The notes beneath the pieces are model-generated. The model saw nothing but the letters and a program-made list of their open reading frames with translations, was not told the origin of the DNA and ran no database searches. 13,227 nucleotides of DNA from Blautia sp. (GTDB taxonomy: Bacteria; Bacillota; Clostridia; Lachnospirales; Lachnospiraceae): positions 1 through 13,227 of the forward strand of contig JAUUSJ010000121.1 in the NCBI GenBank assembly GCA_030841965.1. The letters are read 5' to 3'. This document shows, piece by piece, positions 13,140 through 13,227 of the stretch. A program made the position numbers and the translations under genes. Positions within the stretch are counted from its first letter, which is position 1, and each line of letters begins with the position of its first letter.

Positions 13140-13227
13140 TATACTTAGCTTTGCCGCTGGAGCATTGCCCCCGTACCGAAGGTACGAGTTTGCGGGAGGC
13201 GGCAAAAATCAGCGTATGTCGAAAAAT
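13131..13227. repeat. Large nested palindrome at the right end
   Basis: ATTTTTCGATATAC (13131-13144) pairs with GTATGTCGAAAAAT (13214-13227), 14 bp with one G-T pair. Inside, TTTGCCGC (13150-13157) pairs with GCGGCAAA (13199-13206). At the centre CGTACC (13172-13177) pairs with GGTACG (13181-13186) around a GAA loop. It is clearly richer in GC than its surroundings and has no coding signals. The nested stems suggest an extragenic palindromic element with structural or mobile (REP/MITE-like) character. The window stops exactly at the end of its outer arm. Confidence 0.68.

Noticed and set aside
13002..13205. 67-codon open frame on the minus strand at the right end
   Set aside because: It runs through the palindrome and repeats, its peptide is low-complexity and proline-rich, and no ribosome site precedes it.
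1..13227. CRISPR array, tRNA, rRNA or riboswitch
   Set aside because: No regularly spaced identical repeats, cloverleaf or rRNA signatures, or recognisable aptamer cores were seen.

Overview
The window suggests an AT-rich, low-GC Gram-positive anaerobe, most likely a Clostridia/Lachnospiraceae member. The pointers are strong AAGGAGG-type ribosome sites, TTGACT/TATAAT promoters, a transketolase split into two polypeptides, a thioredoxin-reductase-like flavoprotein without a pyridine-nucleotide motif, an Rpn/PD-(D/E)XK protein, and a small protein resembling a Lachnospiraceae-type DUF family. This assignment rests on gene content and sequence style, not on a database search. I see no rRNA, tRNA, CRISPR array or phage module.

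Region A (105-6291) is a self-contained sugar-phosphate module. A SorC/DeoR-type regulator (minus strand) is divergent from a five-gene operon: a GpsA-like NAD(P)-dependent dehydrogenase, an FGGY carbohydrate kinase, an RpiB/LacAB-type isomerase, and the N and C halves of transketolase. The divergent promoters are well formed, and repeats 21 bp apart lie over and just downstream of the operon promoter. The operon ends in a 26-bp hairpin directly after the last stop codon. The order kinase, dehydrogenase, isomerase, transketolase fits catabolism of a polyol or ketose into the pentose phosphate pool. The isomerase C-terminal half resembles, from memory, the erythritol-pathway D-erythrulose-4-phosphate isomerases (EryI/DerI) more than ribose-5-phosphate isomerase B. 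The kinase and dehydrogenase both carry substitutions in substrate-contact motifs. A tetritol/tetrulose route is therefore the leading hypothesis and a pentitol route the main alternative. No transporter is present.

Region B (6292-9469) holds three single genes, each with its own promoter-like signals: a ferredoxin-type thioredoxin reductase candidate, an Rpn-family nuclease-like protein followed by a terminator, and a CobW/COG0523-type G3E GTPase lacking the usual CxCC metal motif.

Region C (9601-12172) is a tightly coupled operon of a MATE-family exporter, an HD-domain phosphohydrolase (YfbR/HDDC2-like) and a DUF3877-like protein, whose reading frames overlap by 14 bp and 1 bp. It converges on an unrecognised 166-residue gene on the minus strand (12217-12717), with a bidirectional terminator between them.

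Region D (12718-13227) has no credible gene. It holds short repeats and a large nested palindrome. The two ends of the window carry degenerate copies of the same repeat in opposite orientation, which suggests a contig broken at a multicopy extragenic element.
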